A stretch of 64,000 nt of DNA, taken from positions 62,001 through 126,000 of the forward strand of contig NZ_JAFFQA010000006.1 in assembly GCF_016919065.1 (NCBI RefSeq), in the 5' to 3' direction. Below are positions 34,602 through 42,489 of this stretch, one piece after another. A program made the position numbers and the translations under genes. This DNA is from Desulfobulbus rhabdoformis. GTDB taxonomy: Bacteria; Desulfobacterota; Desulfobulbia; Desulfobulbales; Desulfobulbaceae. Within the stretch, counting starts at the first letter, position 1; the number at the start of each line of letters is the position of its first letter. The notes beneath the pieces were generated by a model. That model made no database searches. It was not told the DNA's origin and saw only the letters and a program-made list of their open reading frames with translations.

Positions 34602-36179
34602 ATGAATAATTGTACATCGATAAACATTCTCCGACAAAGATCAAGTGGAATTTTATTACCGATTTTTTCACTGCCAGGCCCCTATGGCATCGGTGAGATT
34701 GGAAAAGAGGCTTTCGATTTTATAGATTTCTTGAACGATTCCAAGCAAAAGAGCTGGCAAATTCTTCCCACGACGCCTGTCGCTCCCCTGTTTGGTAATT
34801 CACCCTATATGAGCTTTTCAGCCTTTGCGGGTTCTCCTTTGCTCATTGCTGCTCAGGGACTTGTTGAGGCAGGGTGGCTTCTCGAAACGGAAATCCCCTC
34901 CCCTTCATTTTCTCCTTTTCTGGTCGAATACGATAAAATCGAATCCTATAAAAAAGAATTGTTGCAAAAAGCTTGGAGGCGTTTTTCTCAAAAGCCTTCT
35001 TTTGCCGATACGCTTGAACAGTTTGCAAGCACTCATCCGTGGGCACAGGATTACGCATTGTTTGTTGCCTTGAAAAACAAAATGGGTAATGCCCCCTGGT
35101 ATGAATGGCCGGAAGGATTACGACAGCACGATTCACTTGCCTGCGCTCAGGCCCAAAAGGATCTCCTTGCCGACGTCCACTACCACCTTTTCACTCAGTA
35201 TGTGTTTATGAAGCAGTGGCAGGCGCTTCGCGACTATGCCCGTGCCCATGAGGTTCAGCTCATCGGTGACCTCCCCATCTATGTTGCCTTGGATAGCGTG
35301 GACGTTTGGGTCAATCAATCCATTTTTCAGTTGGATGAAAACACCGGTGAACCTACCCGGGTAGCGGGTGTCCCTCCAGATTATTTTAGTGCCACCGGCC
35401 AGCGATGGGGGAACCCGCTCTATCGCTGGAACAGTGCCAACACTGAGGTTGAGACTCAGCTCTACGCGTGGTGGGAGCAGCGATTACAGCACAATTTCAA
35501 CTTGGTTGATGTCGTGCGTATCGATCATTTCCGCGGCTTTGAATCCTACTGGTCTGTACCGGCCGAAGAAGAGACCGCGCTCAATGGCAGCTGGCAGCCA
35601 GGTCCGGGGGAAAATTTTTTCAGAGAAATGACCATTCGGTTGGGTGAGATGAATATTATAGCCGAAGACCTTGGCGTTATAACCAAGGAGGTTGAAGAGC
35701 TCCGTGACAGTCTTGATTATCCAGGGATGAAAATTCTGCTCTTTGCCTTTGATGGTAACCCCGAAAATAGCTATCTCCCCTACAGCATGGGAAAAAAAAG
35801 TGTTGTCTATACCGGAACCCATGACAATGATACCGCTGTTGGCTGGTATCTGAGCTCTGAAGTTGCACCGGAGGCCAAAAAACAGGCAAAGCTTTTTGCG
35901 CATTGCTCCGATGACAATGCTGGCTCGTTCCATAGAGAGCTTATTTATCTGGCCTATGGCTCTCCGGCTAACCTGGCAATTATACCTATGCAGGATGTGC
36001 TTGGTTATGGCAATGACTGCCGCATGAATACTCCTGGAACAACAACGGGTAACTGGCAGTGGCGTCTCACCCGGTCCTCACTCACTCCAGAGCTTTCCAC
36101 CTGGTTGGGGCAGCAGGTTGAGCTTTTTGGACGCGATCCCCAGCCCAAATTGAAAATATTGGCTGCATCTCAAGAGTAG
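34602..36179 (+). CDS. malQ: 4-alpha-glucanotransferase (amylomaltase)
   Basis: 525 residues, GH77. The nucleophile lies in VDVVRIDHFRGFESYW, the acid/base in NIIAEDLGVI, and the stabilising Asp in GTHDNDT. It opens with RSSGILLPIFSLPGPYGIGEIG as the compact bacterial amylomaltases do. It moves glucan segments between maltodextrins or glycogen chains in the cytoplasm. GGAGGAG precedes the ATG. It is convergent with the small gene at 36170, the two stops overlapping by ten bases. Confidence 0.95.
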   Translation: MNNCTSINILRQRSSGILLPIFSLPGPYGIGEIGKEAFDFIDFLNDSKQKSWQILPTTPVAPLFGNSPYMSFSAFAGSPLLIAAQGLVEAGWLLETEIPSPSFSPFLVEYDKIESYKKELLQKAWRRFSQKPSFADTLEQFASTHPWAQDYALFVALKNKMGNAPWYEWPEGLRQHDSLACAQAQKDLLADVHYHLFTQYVFMKQWQALRDYARAHEVQLIGDLPIYVALDSVDVWVNQSIFQLDENTGEPTRVAGVPPDYFSATGQRWGNPLYRWNSANTEVETQLYAWWEQRLQHNFNLVDVVRIDHFRGFESYWSVPAEEETALNGSWQPGPGENFFREMTIRLGEMNIIAEDLGVITKEVEELRDSLDYPGMKILLFAFDGNPENSYLPYSMGKKSVVYTGTHDNDTAVGWYLSSEVAPEAKKQAKLFAHCSDDNAGSFHRELIYLAYGSPANLAIIPMQDVLGYGNDCRMNTPGTTTGNWQWRLTRSSLTPELSTWLGQQVELFGRDPQPKLKILAASQE

Positions 36180-36430
36180 ATCAGGACAATGGTATCCCTG
36201 TTAAAGGAGAGTCGAAGTCGTCCACCATGGTTTCTCCCGTAGACTTCCCAGCCAGGCTCCCCTTTGATCTCACAGTGGAGGCATTGAGGGGAGTGAATAT
36301 CGCGCTGGCTGTCGTTCCAGCTCACCAGGGTAAAATCGGTGTCGTCCTGGCCCGCCAGAGCATCACCAAGGAGTTTTGCCAGGTCGAAATTCAAGGAGGC
36401 ACCTTCTAGGGTTATGTGAATTTTTTCCAT
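36170..36430 (-). CDS. Small AF1514-like (DUF5619) protein
   Basis: 86 residues from the ATG with GGAG seven bases upstream; the open frame extends further but without a site. MEKIHITLEGASLNFDLAK at the start and GWEVYGRNHGGRLRL near the end recall the AF1514 family of small, mostly anaerobe proteins of unknown role. This match is from memory and tentative. The 3' end overlaps malQ by ten bases on the opposite strand. Confidence 0.55.
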   Translation of the reverse strand: MEKIHITLEGASLNFDLAKLLGDALAGQDDTDFTLVSWNDSQRDIHSPQCLHCEIKGEPGWEVYGRNHGGRLRLSFNRDTIVLIYS

Positions 36431-36543
36431 GTATCGCTCCGTTGTTTCAATGTTTTTTTCACCATATATTGAAGTAGCTACAACCATGCGTCAATAAATT
36501 TTTTGATAGGTAGTTACATTCGTCTTGATAATTATTCTTCCCT

Positions 36544-36573
36544 TTGCACAATGGGCATATTTTCGACTATACT
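36544..36573 (+). promoter_or_regulatory. Sigma-70 promoter of the rhodanese lipoprotein
   Basis: TTGCAC (36544-36549), 18 bases, TATACT (36568-36573). Transcription would start near 36580, about 65 bases before the GTG start. Confidence 0.55.
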
Positions 36574-36646
36574 AGCGCCATATTGATGCGGATTTTTGAG
36601 CATCCCCTAGCTGTTTAATCCATGATTATTCTACGGAGGATTTGCT

Positions 36647-37972
36647 GTGAGGAAAACATTGTTTCCGGTACTGCTGTGTGTGTCACTTGCCCTTTTGGCC
36701 GGAGGATGTGCAGGAGATAAAGCTGAACTGAGTGCATCAAAACAGGCGATACATGCACAGGCGGAAACTGGCGTCTATGCAGGCAAGGTCGCGGGCGTCT
36801 CCCAGCGTGCTCAAACCTTATCCATTACTGTTGGCGCGAAACATGACGGTGGCGTTTCCAAGAGTAAAGTAATGATGCTGAAGTTTGATGCCGATACCAA
36901 GGGAATGAATGTCGCAGCCAAAGGCAAACCAATTAAGGTCAAGTACGAGAAACGAGGCAACGATCTCTATGCCACTGAGGTTGAACTGAAAATTGCCAAA
37001 CTTCCTGCTGGTATTACAGAAATAAAAACCAAAGAACTGCAAACGTTACTTGCGAGCAACACGGATCTTTTTTTGGTTGATTCCCGCCCCACCGGTCGTT
37101 ACAACCAGGCCCACCTACCAGGGGCCCACTCCATCCCCATGCCGGTGCTCAAAAAGAAAAAAGCAGCTGTTTTACCCAAAGATAAAAACACAATGCTTAT
37201 TTTCTACTGTGGCGGCATCACCTGCCCTCTTTCGCCCGGTTCCGCTATCATCGCCAAAGATTTGGGCTACACCAATGTTAATGTGTATCATGAAGGTGAG
37301 CCTGTCTGGTCAAAAAATGACCTGCCTACCTATTCGACCAAATCCTTTATCCAAAAAGGCAATGTAGTTCTCATAGATATCCGTCCCACAGAAGAAGCTA
37401 TCGCCGGAAGAATCAAGGGGGCGTATTCAGTTCCCTATGAACTGCTCGAAGATCGACTCGATGATGTTCCCAGAAACGCACCTATTGTTTTGTACGGAGA
37501 TGATGAGGTTCTGGATGCGGTTTCTGACGTTCGTTTTGAGGGCTTTAAAAATGTCTCTCTTGTGGAAGGTGGTTACAAGGGCTGGGTGAAATCCGGAGGC
37601 GAGATTGAAAAAGGCCCCATTTATAATATGGAAATCAAATGGGTGAGAAAGCTTGGCAAAGGCGAGGTCTCTGTGGCAGACTTTCGCAAGGCCGCTTCAG
37701 GAGAAGACAAGGATGCAATTATTGTCGATGCCCGGACCAAGTCCGAGGTGGCTGAGCTCGGTACCTTTAAAAATACTATTAACATCCCGCTGGATGAGAT
37801 CCCGGCGCGGATGAACGAGCTGCCCAAAGACAAAAAGATCTATGTGCATTGCTCGACAGGCGCGCGTGCGGATATGGCCTATAACGAACTCATCAAAAAC
37901 GGGTTCAATGCCAAATTCCTGTTGCTGAACATTAAAGACGCAGCCTGTGACTGTGAGATTATCAGGCCTTAA
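36647..37972 (+). CDS. Lipoprotein with three rhodanese domains
   Basis: 441 residues, GTG start after GGAGGATTT. The signal peptide ends in the lipobox LAGGC (Cys 21), so it is a lipoprotein. A small beta domain (about 40-118) is followed by rhodanese domain 1 (about 124-222, Cys 188 in FYCGG), domain 2 (about 230-325, no Cys at the active loop, LYGDDEV) and domain 3 (about 335-441, Cys 402 in HCSTGARAD). Domain 2 is thus likely inactive. Rhodaneses carry sulfane sulfur; placed outside the cytoplasm this fits polysulfide or thiosulfate handling, which is inference. Confidence 0.88.
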   Translation: MRKTLFPVLLCVSLALLAGGCAGDKAELSASKQAIHAQAETGVYAGKVAGVSQRAQTLSITVGAKHDGGVSKSKVMMLKFDADTKGMNVAAKGKPIKVKYEKRGNDLYATEVELKIAKLPAGITEIKTKELQTLLASNTDLFLVDSRPTGRYNQAHLPGAHSIPMPVLKKKKAAVLPKDKNTMLIFYCGGITCPLSPGSAIIAKDLGYTNVNVYHEGEPVWSKNDLPTYSTKSFIQKGNVVLIDIRPTEEAIAGRIKGAYSVPYELLEDRLDDVPRNAPIVLYGDDEVLDAVSDVRFEGFKNVSLVEGGYKGWVKSGGEIEKGPIYNMEIKWVRKLGKGEVSVADFRKAASGEDKDAIIVDARTKSEVAELGTFKNTINIPLDEIPARMNELPKDKKIYVHCSTGARADMAYNELIKNGFNAKFLLLNIKDAACDCEIIRP

Positions 37973-37984
37973 GAGCTGCTGCGG

Positions 37985-38026
37985 TAAAAAAAATCGTCCT
38001 GCGAGACTCTGGTCTGGCAGGACGAT
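37985..38026 (-). terminator. Terminator after the Hpt gene
   Basis: On the minus strand ATCGTCCTGC, a 14-base loop, GCAGGACGAT and then TTTTTT. The perfect 10-bp stem also lies 20 bases past the rhodanese stop on the other strand, so it may work in both directions. Confidence 0.75.
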
Positions 38027-38079
38027 GCCCTAAATAACCTGTTATACTCCCTGAAGAAATAAAAAAATTACCTCAAACT

Positions 38080-38403
38080 TTACATTGCCTTAACCTGCTC
38101 GAGTAAGGTACGCATTTCTTCGACCTTATCTCTCGCTACAGCCACCGACCCCTCACGGGCATCAGATTCCATGGCCATGGCTATGCCCCGTATTCCTTCA
38201 ATGCCTAAACTTGCCGAGGCGCCTTTCAGGCTATGTGCGGCTCGCACGATCCCATCGGTATCCTCCCCTGCTATTGCTGTCTGCAGTTGCTCAAGATCCG
38301 CACTTGATGAGTCTTTAAAGAGGGTGAGAAGTTCTTCGAGTAATTCTTCGTCACCAGCGGTTTGCTCGAGGGCGAACTCCTTATTCCATTGTAAATCAGC
38401 CAT
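38080..38403 (-). CDS. Stand-alone histidine phosphotransfer (Hpt) protein
   Basis: 107 residues, a four-helix Hpt domain with the phospho-acceptor His in AAHSLKGASASLG near residue 59. Such proteins carry phosphate between a hybrid kinase and a response regulator. No hybrid kinase is next to it. ATG at 38403 is chosen because GGAGG lies six bases upstream. It is followed by a terminator and lies 18 bases downstream of tsaC. Confidence 0.88.
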   Translation of the reverse strand: MADLQWNKEFALEQTAGDEELLEELLTLFKDSSSADLEQLQTAIAGEDTDGIVRAAHSLKGASASLGIEGIRGIAMAMESDAREGSVAVARDKVEEMRTLLEQVKAM

Positions 38404-38421
38404 ATACGCCTCCAAATATTA

Positions 38422-39060
38422 TCAAGATATGGATTGATTGTATGACGCACTGACACTCTGTACCAGAGAAAAATCAATTTTTCCTGCACGAAAACAACAA
38501 ATAAGCCCATCTTTAAGCCCAACAAGGGTAGACCCCTGCCCTCCTGGAGTGTCGCCTCCGTCAAGGATAAGGTCAACCTGACGACTAAAAAACGAGTTGA
38601 CTTCCTCAGCATTGATGGCAGCCGGGGCTCCCGAGATGTTGGCGCTGGTGGCAGTTATGGGGCCTCCAAAGGCGCGGACGAGTTGGTCGGCTATCGGATG
38701 GGGCGAATGACGAACGGCAACAGTCCCTGTTCCTCCGGTGAGCCGTGAAGAACATGCCTCTAGAGCTGGAAAGATTAAACTTAGTGGGCCGGGCCAAAAG
38801 TGGTTGATCAGAGGCAGATAGGGGGGAGGTATTGTGCGGGCGACCAGACTGAGTTGAGGTTGCCCTTGAATGAGTAAAAGTATGGGGAGGGCGCCTGAGC
38901 GTTTTTTGATCTGGTAGAGTCGATCGACTGCCCCTTTGTTGAAGGGGTCGGCTGCAAGACCATAGTAGGTCTCAGTGGGGAAGGCAACCACACCTCCAGC
39001 ACGCAGGATTGAGGCTGCCTGCTGGAGTGTGGATGCATCAGGTCTAACTATTGGGTTCAC
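38422..39060 (-). CDS. tsaC: Threonylcarbamoyl-AMP synthase
   Basis: 212 residues, YrdC/Sua5 family. GGVVAFPTETYYGLAADPF and KRSGALPILLLI are the substrate and ATP segments, and ITATSANISGAPA is the family signature. It makes threonylcarbamoyl-AMP for the t6A modification of tRNAs. The start is a GTG that overlaps the stop of the purine gene upstream by four bases (GTGA), so the two are translationally coupled. Confidence 0.92.
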   Translation of the reverse strand: MNPIVRPDASTLQQAASILRAGGVVAFPTETYYGLAADPFNKGAVDRLYQIKKRSGALPILLLIQGQPQLSLVARTIPPPYLPLINHFWPGPLSLIFPALEACSSRLTGGTGTVAVRHSPHPIADQLVRAFGGPITATSANISGAPAAINAEEVNSFFSRQVDLILDGGDTPGGQGSTLVGLKDGLICCFRAGKIDFSLVQSVSASYNQSIS

Positions 39061-40832
39061 CCCTGCAGTGCCTGGTTTTTAGCCTCGACCTGTTGGGCCA
39101 TCTGATCAGCATGCTCAACGAGTTGTTGCCGCAAACCTTCATCGGTCAGCGCAAGGATACGAACGGCGAGCACAGCCGCATTTTTAGCGCCGGCCTTACC
39201 GATTCCCATGGTTGCCACCGGAATACCCGGAGGCATTTGCACGGTTGAAAGTAAGGCATCCAGTCCATTAAGCGAGGAGGCATCCAAGGGAACTCCAATC
39301 ACCGGAACCGTTGTATGGGCTGCCATGACGCCGGCGAGATGTGCCGCCATACCTGCACCAGCAATAATGATTTTAAGGCCACGATCGTTGGCAGTAGCAG
39401 CATACTTGGCGGCATGTTCAGGGGTTCGATGAGCGGAGGTGATCAGCATTTCATAGCCAACGCCCTTGCCCTCAAGAAAGTCAGCGGCTGCCTGCATAAC
39501 CGGTAAATCAGAGTCGCTTCCCATGACAATACCAACTTGGGGTTTTGGCGTGTCCTCCTTCAGGCGAGCAAGGGCCCGATGACCGATATCACGCCGGTAG
39601 TAGCATCCCTGCCAGGATATGACAGACACAGCCTCGTAGGCCTGATCGAGCGCTGCTTTGATATCATCGCCAATAGCGGTTATACCAAGAACTCGCCCTC
39701 CGGAGGTGGTCACCTGACGGCCCTGCATGGCGGTACCAGCATGAAACACCTGCACGTTTTCGATCTTGGAAGCTTTGATCAGCCCTGCGATGCGGTTGCC
39801 TGTGGAATATTTACCGGGATACCCACCGGAGGCCATGACCACGCAAACTGTTGGCCGGGGGTCAATATCCAGGGTAATCTGGTCCAATGTTCCGTTGATG
39901 CAAGCTTCAAAGATATCGACGAGATCGGATCGGAGACGCATCAACAGCGGCTGGCACTCGGGGTCACCAAAGCGGCAGTTGAACTCCAGAACATTGATGC
40001 GATCTCCATCGATCATCAATCCGGCATACAGCATACCTTTGTACGGGCGTCCTTCGCTAGCCATCCCTTCGATTGTGGGGAGCATGACCTCTTCCATGAC
40101 ACGTTTGTGCAGGACATCGTTCATAACAGGAGCTGGAGAATACGCCCCCATGCCTCCTGTGTTTGGCCCTTTGTCCCCTTCAAAGACGGCTTTGTGATCC
40201 TGAGAAGTCGGCAGGGGAAGCACGGTCTTTCCGTCTGTAAAGGCAATAAATGAAGCTTCCTCACCCCGAAGAAACTCTTCAACGACCACCTTGTTGCCAG
40301 CTTGTCCAAAGGCTTTGTCCTTCATAATCAGGTCAATGGCCTCTTCTGCTTCATCCTGGGTCTGGGCGATGATAACGCCTTTGCCAGCTGCAAGACCGTC
40401 GGCCTTGATGACACAGGGTAAGCCGATAGACTTGACGAATTTTTTGGCTGCGCCCCGCTTACCAAAGGTACCGTATTGAGCTGAAGGAATGTTATATTTT
40501 GCCAGAAAATCCTTGGTAAAAACTTTGCTTCCCTCAAGGATCGCTCCTTTGGAGTCCGGTCCGAAAATCGGTAACCCCTGATTTTCAAATGCATCGACGA
40601 TCCCCTGCGTTAACGGATCTTCAGGGCCAACCACGGTCAGATCGATCGCTTTCTCCTGGGCAAAGGCCAGCAGACTGGGGACATCTCCAGATGCTATATC
40701 GACACACTCGGCAATGGATTTAATCCCGGCGTTGCCTGGGGCACAATAAATAGTGTCCACCTTTTCAGATTGTTTCAGCTTCCACACCAACGCGTGTTCA
40801 CGTCCGCCGCTGCCGATAACCAATACTTTCAT
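39057..40832 (-). CDS. purDE: PurD-PurE fusion (GAR synthetase and N5-CAIR mutase)
   Basis: 591 residues in one uninterrupted frame. Residues 1 to about 425 are GAR synthetase: VLVIGSGGREHALVWKL, an ATP-grasp core with IKADGLAAGKGV, and GCYYRRDIGHRAL at the usual PurD end. After a linker of about ten residues comes PurE: VGIVMGSDSDLPVM, the catalytic SAHRTPE, AGAGMAAHLAGV and GIGKAGAKNAA. The two enzymes act at steps two and six of IMP synthesis and are usually separate. purC, the step after PurE, lies 15 kb away. Confidence 0.92.
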   Translation of the reverse strand: MKVLVIGSGGREHALVWKLKQSEKVDTIYCAPGNAGIKSIAECVDIASGDVPSLLAFAQEKAIDLTVVGPEDPLTQGIVDAFENQGLPIFGPDSKGAILEGSKVFTKDFLAKYNIPSAQYGTFGKRGAAKKFVKSIGLPCVIKADGLAAGKGVIIAQTQDEAEEAIDLIMKDKAFGQAGNKVVVEEFLRGEEASFIAFTDGKTVLPLPTSQDHKAVFEGDKGPNTGGMGAYSPAPVMNDVLHKRVMEEVMLPTIEGMASEGRPYKGMLYAGLMIDGDRINVLEFNCRFGDPECQPLLMRLRSDLVDIFEACINGTLDQITLDIDPRPTVCVVMASGGYPGKYSTGNRIAGLIKASKIENVQVFHAGTAMQGRQVTTSGGRVLGITAIGDDIKAALDQAYEAVSVISWQGCYYRRDIGHRALARLKEDTPKPQVGIVMGSDSDLPVMQAAADFLEGKGVGYEMLITSAHRTPEHAAKYAATANDRGLKIIIAGAGMAAHLAGVMAAHTTVPVIGVPLDASSLNGLDALLSTVQMPPGIPVATMGIGKAGAKNAAVLAVRILALTDEGLRQQLVEHADQMAQQVEAKNQALQG

Positions 40833-40979
40833 TCAATCTCCTCCGACCATTTGTAAGTGGGCCATTGCTCTTTGGGTTCTGGTTTCTTTTAATAAAAAAT
40901 ATCAAATTTCGTCCAGAAAAATGTAACCGAAATCAGCGGGTTCACCTATTATAACTTCGCTGGTTAACCGCCATTTTTC

Positions 40980-41009
40980 TTGACATGCCTATTTAGAAAC
41001 TGGTACTGT
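40980..41009 (+). promoter_or_regulatory. Sigma-70 promoter of the TetR gene
   Basis: TTGACA (40980-40985), 18 bases, TACTGT (41004-41009). The presumed operator begins four bases after the -10. Confidence 0.5.
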
Positions 41010-41012
41010 ACG

Positions 41013-41028
41013 GAATGAGGACTCATTC
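41013..41028 (+). promoter_or_regulatory. FadR-like (TetR type) operator
   Basis: GAATGAG-GA-CTCATTC is a perfect palindrome at the transcription start of the TetR gene. The core GAATGA-N4-TCATTC has the arms and spacing of the Bacillus subtilis FadR box. A repressor bound here would block its own promoter. Confidence 0.6.
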
Positions 41029-41063
41029 ATTTTTTGCAGCATTTGCCTGTTTAAACATAATAA

Positions 41064-41654
41064 ATGAAATCACCAGACAAGCATCGTAAAATCATACGTG
41101 CTGCCACTAAAGTGTTCGCAAAAAAAGGCTTTTTCAATGCTCGAATCTCGGACATTGCCAAAGAAGCCAAGGTGGCGGATGGAACGATATACCTCTATTT
41201 CAATAACAAGGCTGATATCCTGCTTTCTGTTTTCGAGCAGGAAATCGGGAAGCTTATTGATCAGGTCGCGGGACTGTTGGAAAAGGAAACAGATCCGCAA
41301 GAAAAACTGCGCATCTTCATTACCAACCATCTTGAGGAAATGAAGAAGAACAGGTACCTGGCAGAGGTTATCCATATTGAACTCAGACAAACCTCCAAGC
41401 TGATTCGCGAGTACCGGAAAAATACGTTTAATGAGTATCTAGCGATTATTGCCCAAATCATAAAGGAAGGCCAGGATAGCGGTGTCTTCCGTCAGGAGTT
41501 TCATCCACATGTTATGCGCCAGATAATCTTTGGCTCACTGGATGAAATTTCCCGTTGCTGGCATGTGGGCAGTGACTGCTCTTTAACAACCGATGAAATG
41601 AGTGGCCAAATGACAGCACTCTTTCAAAGCGGCTTACTCGTTCAATCGGTGTAG
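41064..41654 (+). CDS. TetR family regulator, FadR-like
   Basis: 196 residues. The helix-turn-helix (about 8-52) has ISDIAKEAKVADGTIYLYFNNKADIL, very close to the Bacillus-type FadR/YsiA group that senses acyl-CoA. The C-terminal ligand domain (about 75-190) has LRQTSKLIREYR, again as in that group. With the palindrome in its own promoter it is probably autoregulated. No fatty acid genes are next to it. Confidence 0.85.
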   Translation: MKSPDKHRKIIRAATKVFAKKGFFNARISDIAKEAKVADGTIYLYFNNKADILLSVFEQEIGKLIDQVAGLLEKETDPQEKLRIFITNHLEEMKKNRYLAEVIHIELRQTSKLIREYRKNTFNEYLAIIAQIIKEGQDSGVFRQEFHPHVMRQIIFGSLDEISRCWHVGSDCSLTTDEMSGQMTALFQSGLLVQSV

Positions 41655-41701
41655 AGTGTTGTACGTTTCAGACGCGTGAGTCACAACAGTCTTGATAAAA
41701 T

Positions 41702-41738
41702 AACGAAAGGACACCATGACGTGCCCTTTCGTTTTTTC
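41702..41738 (+). terminator. Terminator after the TetR gene
   Basis: AACGAAAGG and CCTTTCGTT pair around a 14-base loop, followed by TTTTTC. It stands between the convergent TetR and greA genes and could serve both. Confidence 0.75.
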
Positions 41739-41746
41739 TAAGCTTC

Positions 41747-42232
41747 CTACTTAATTTTTCCTGCTTCAATATCAATCACCTCAAACTCTCGCATACCTCC
41801 GGGAGTTTTGGTGAGCACCTCATCACCTATCTCTTTTCCCAAAAGTGCCCTTCCCAGCGGTGAAAGAACAGAAATCGATCCTTTTTTAACATCAGCCTCT
41901 TCAGGACCCAGGAGTTGGTAGGTGACCTCTGATTCGTTTGCCAAATCCACCAAAGTGACAACGGTTCCAAAGACAGCGCGATCCGTAGAAACTTTCGAGC
42001 AATCAATTACTTCAGCCCGGCTCAGTTTGTCCTTGAGTTCGAGGATCCTTCCTTCAGTCAGACTTTGCCGTTCTTTGGCGGCATGATACTCGGCATTTTC
42101 GCTGAGATCTCCATGCGCACGCGCAACCTCGATTGCCTTGACGATTTCAGGCCGCTCTACCCGTTCAAGCCGTTCCAGCTCATCACGCAGCTGCCGATTT
42201 CCTGCCAAGGACATCGGGATACGTTCAACCAT
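41747..42232 (-). CDS. greA: Transcription elongation factor GreA
   Basis: 161 residues. The N-terminal coiled coil contains GDLSENAEYHAAKERQ, whose acidic tip (D-x-x-E) stimulates cleavage of backtracked RNA by RNA polymerase. The C-terminal FKBP-like domain ends SPLGRALLGKEIGDEV. GGAGGAAAG precedes the ATG. Single gene. Confidence 0.96.
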   Translation of the reverse strand: MVERIPMSLAGNRQLRDELERLERVERPEIVKAIEVARAHGDLSENAEYHAAKERQSLTEGRILELKDKLSRAEVIDCSKVSTDRAVFGTVVTLVDLANESEVTYQLLGPEEADVKKGSISVLSPLGRALLGKEIGDEVLTKTPGGMREFEVIDIEAGKIK

Positions 42233-42284
42233 GTCAACTTTCCTCCATAATAGTAGTCGCTGTACCCGGGTGGTAAGGGTACAA

Positions 42285-42320
42285 AAGAGAAGAAAGCGTT
42301 GGGCGTAGACCCAACGCTTT
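42285..42320 (-). terminator. Terminator after the aminotransferase gene
   Basis: On the minus strand AAAGCGTTGGG, a six-base loop and CCCAACGCTTT, then CTTCTCTTTT. The stem of 11 pairs is perfect; the T tract is broken. Confidence 0.6.
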
Positions 42321-42489
42321 CAGCTTTTGTATTTCATGTCAGATGGTTTCATCTGATGAAAACATCTGTTATTTATATCGGTTTTATTCTATTGAGAATA
42401 ATATAACATTAGAGCAGAGAGAGGATGGTTTTTCCAACAGCTTTTGTTGCATACCAAAGACTCACTGCTTCTGCAAGTGTAACCAGTAA

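Noticed and set aside
39537..40253. 238-codon open frame on the plus strand
   Set aside because: Antisense to the purD part of the fusion; His/Asp-rich shadow composition.
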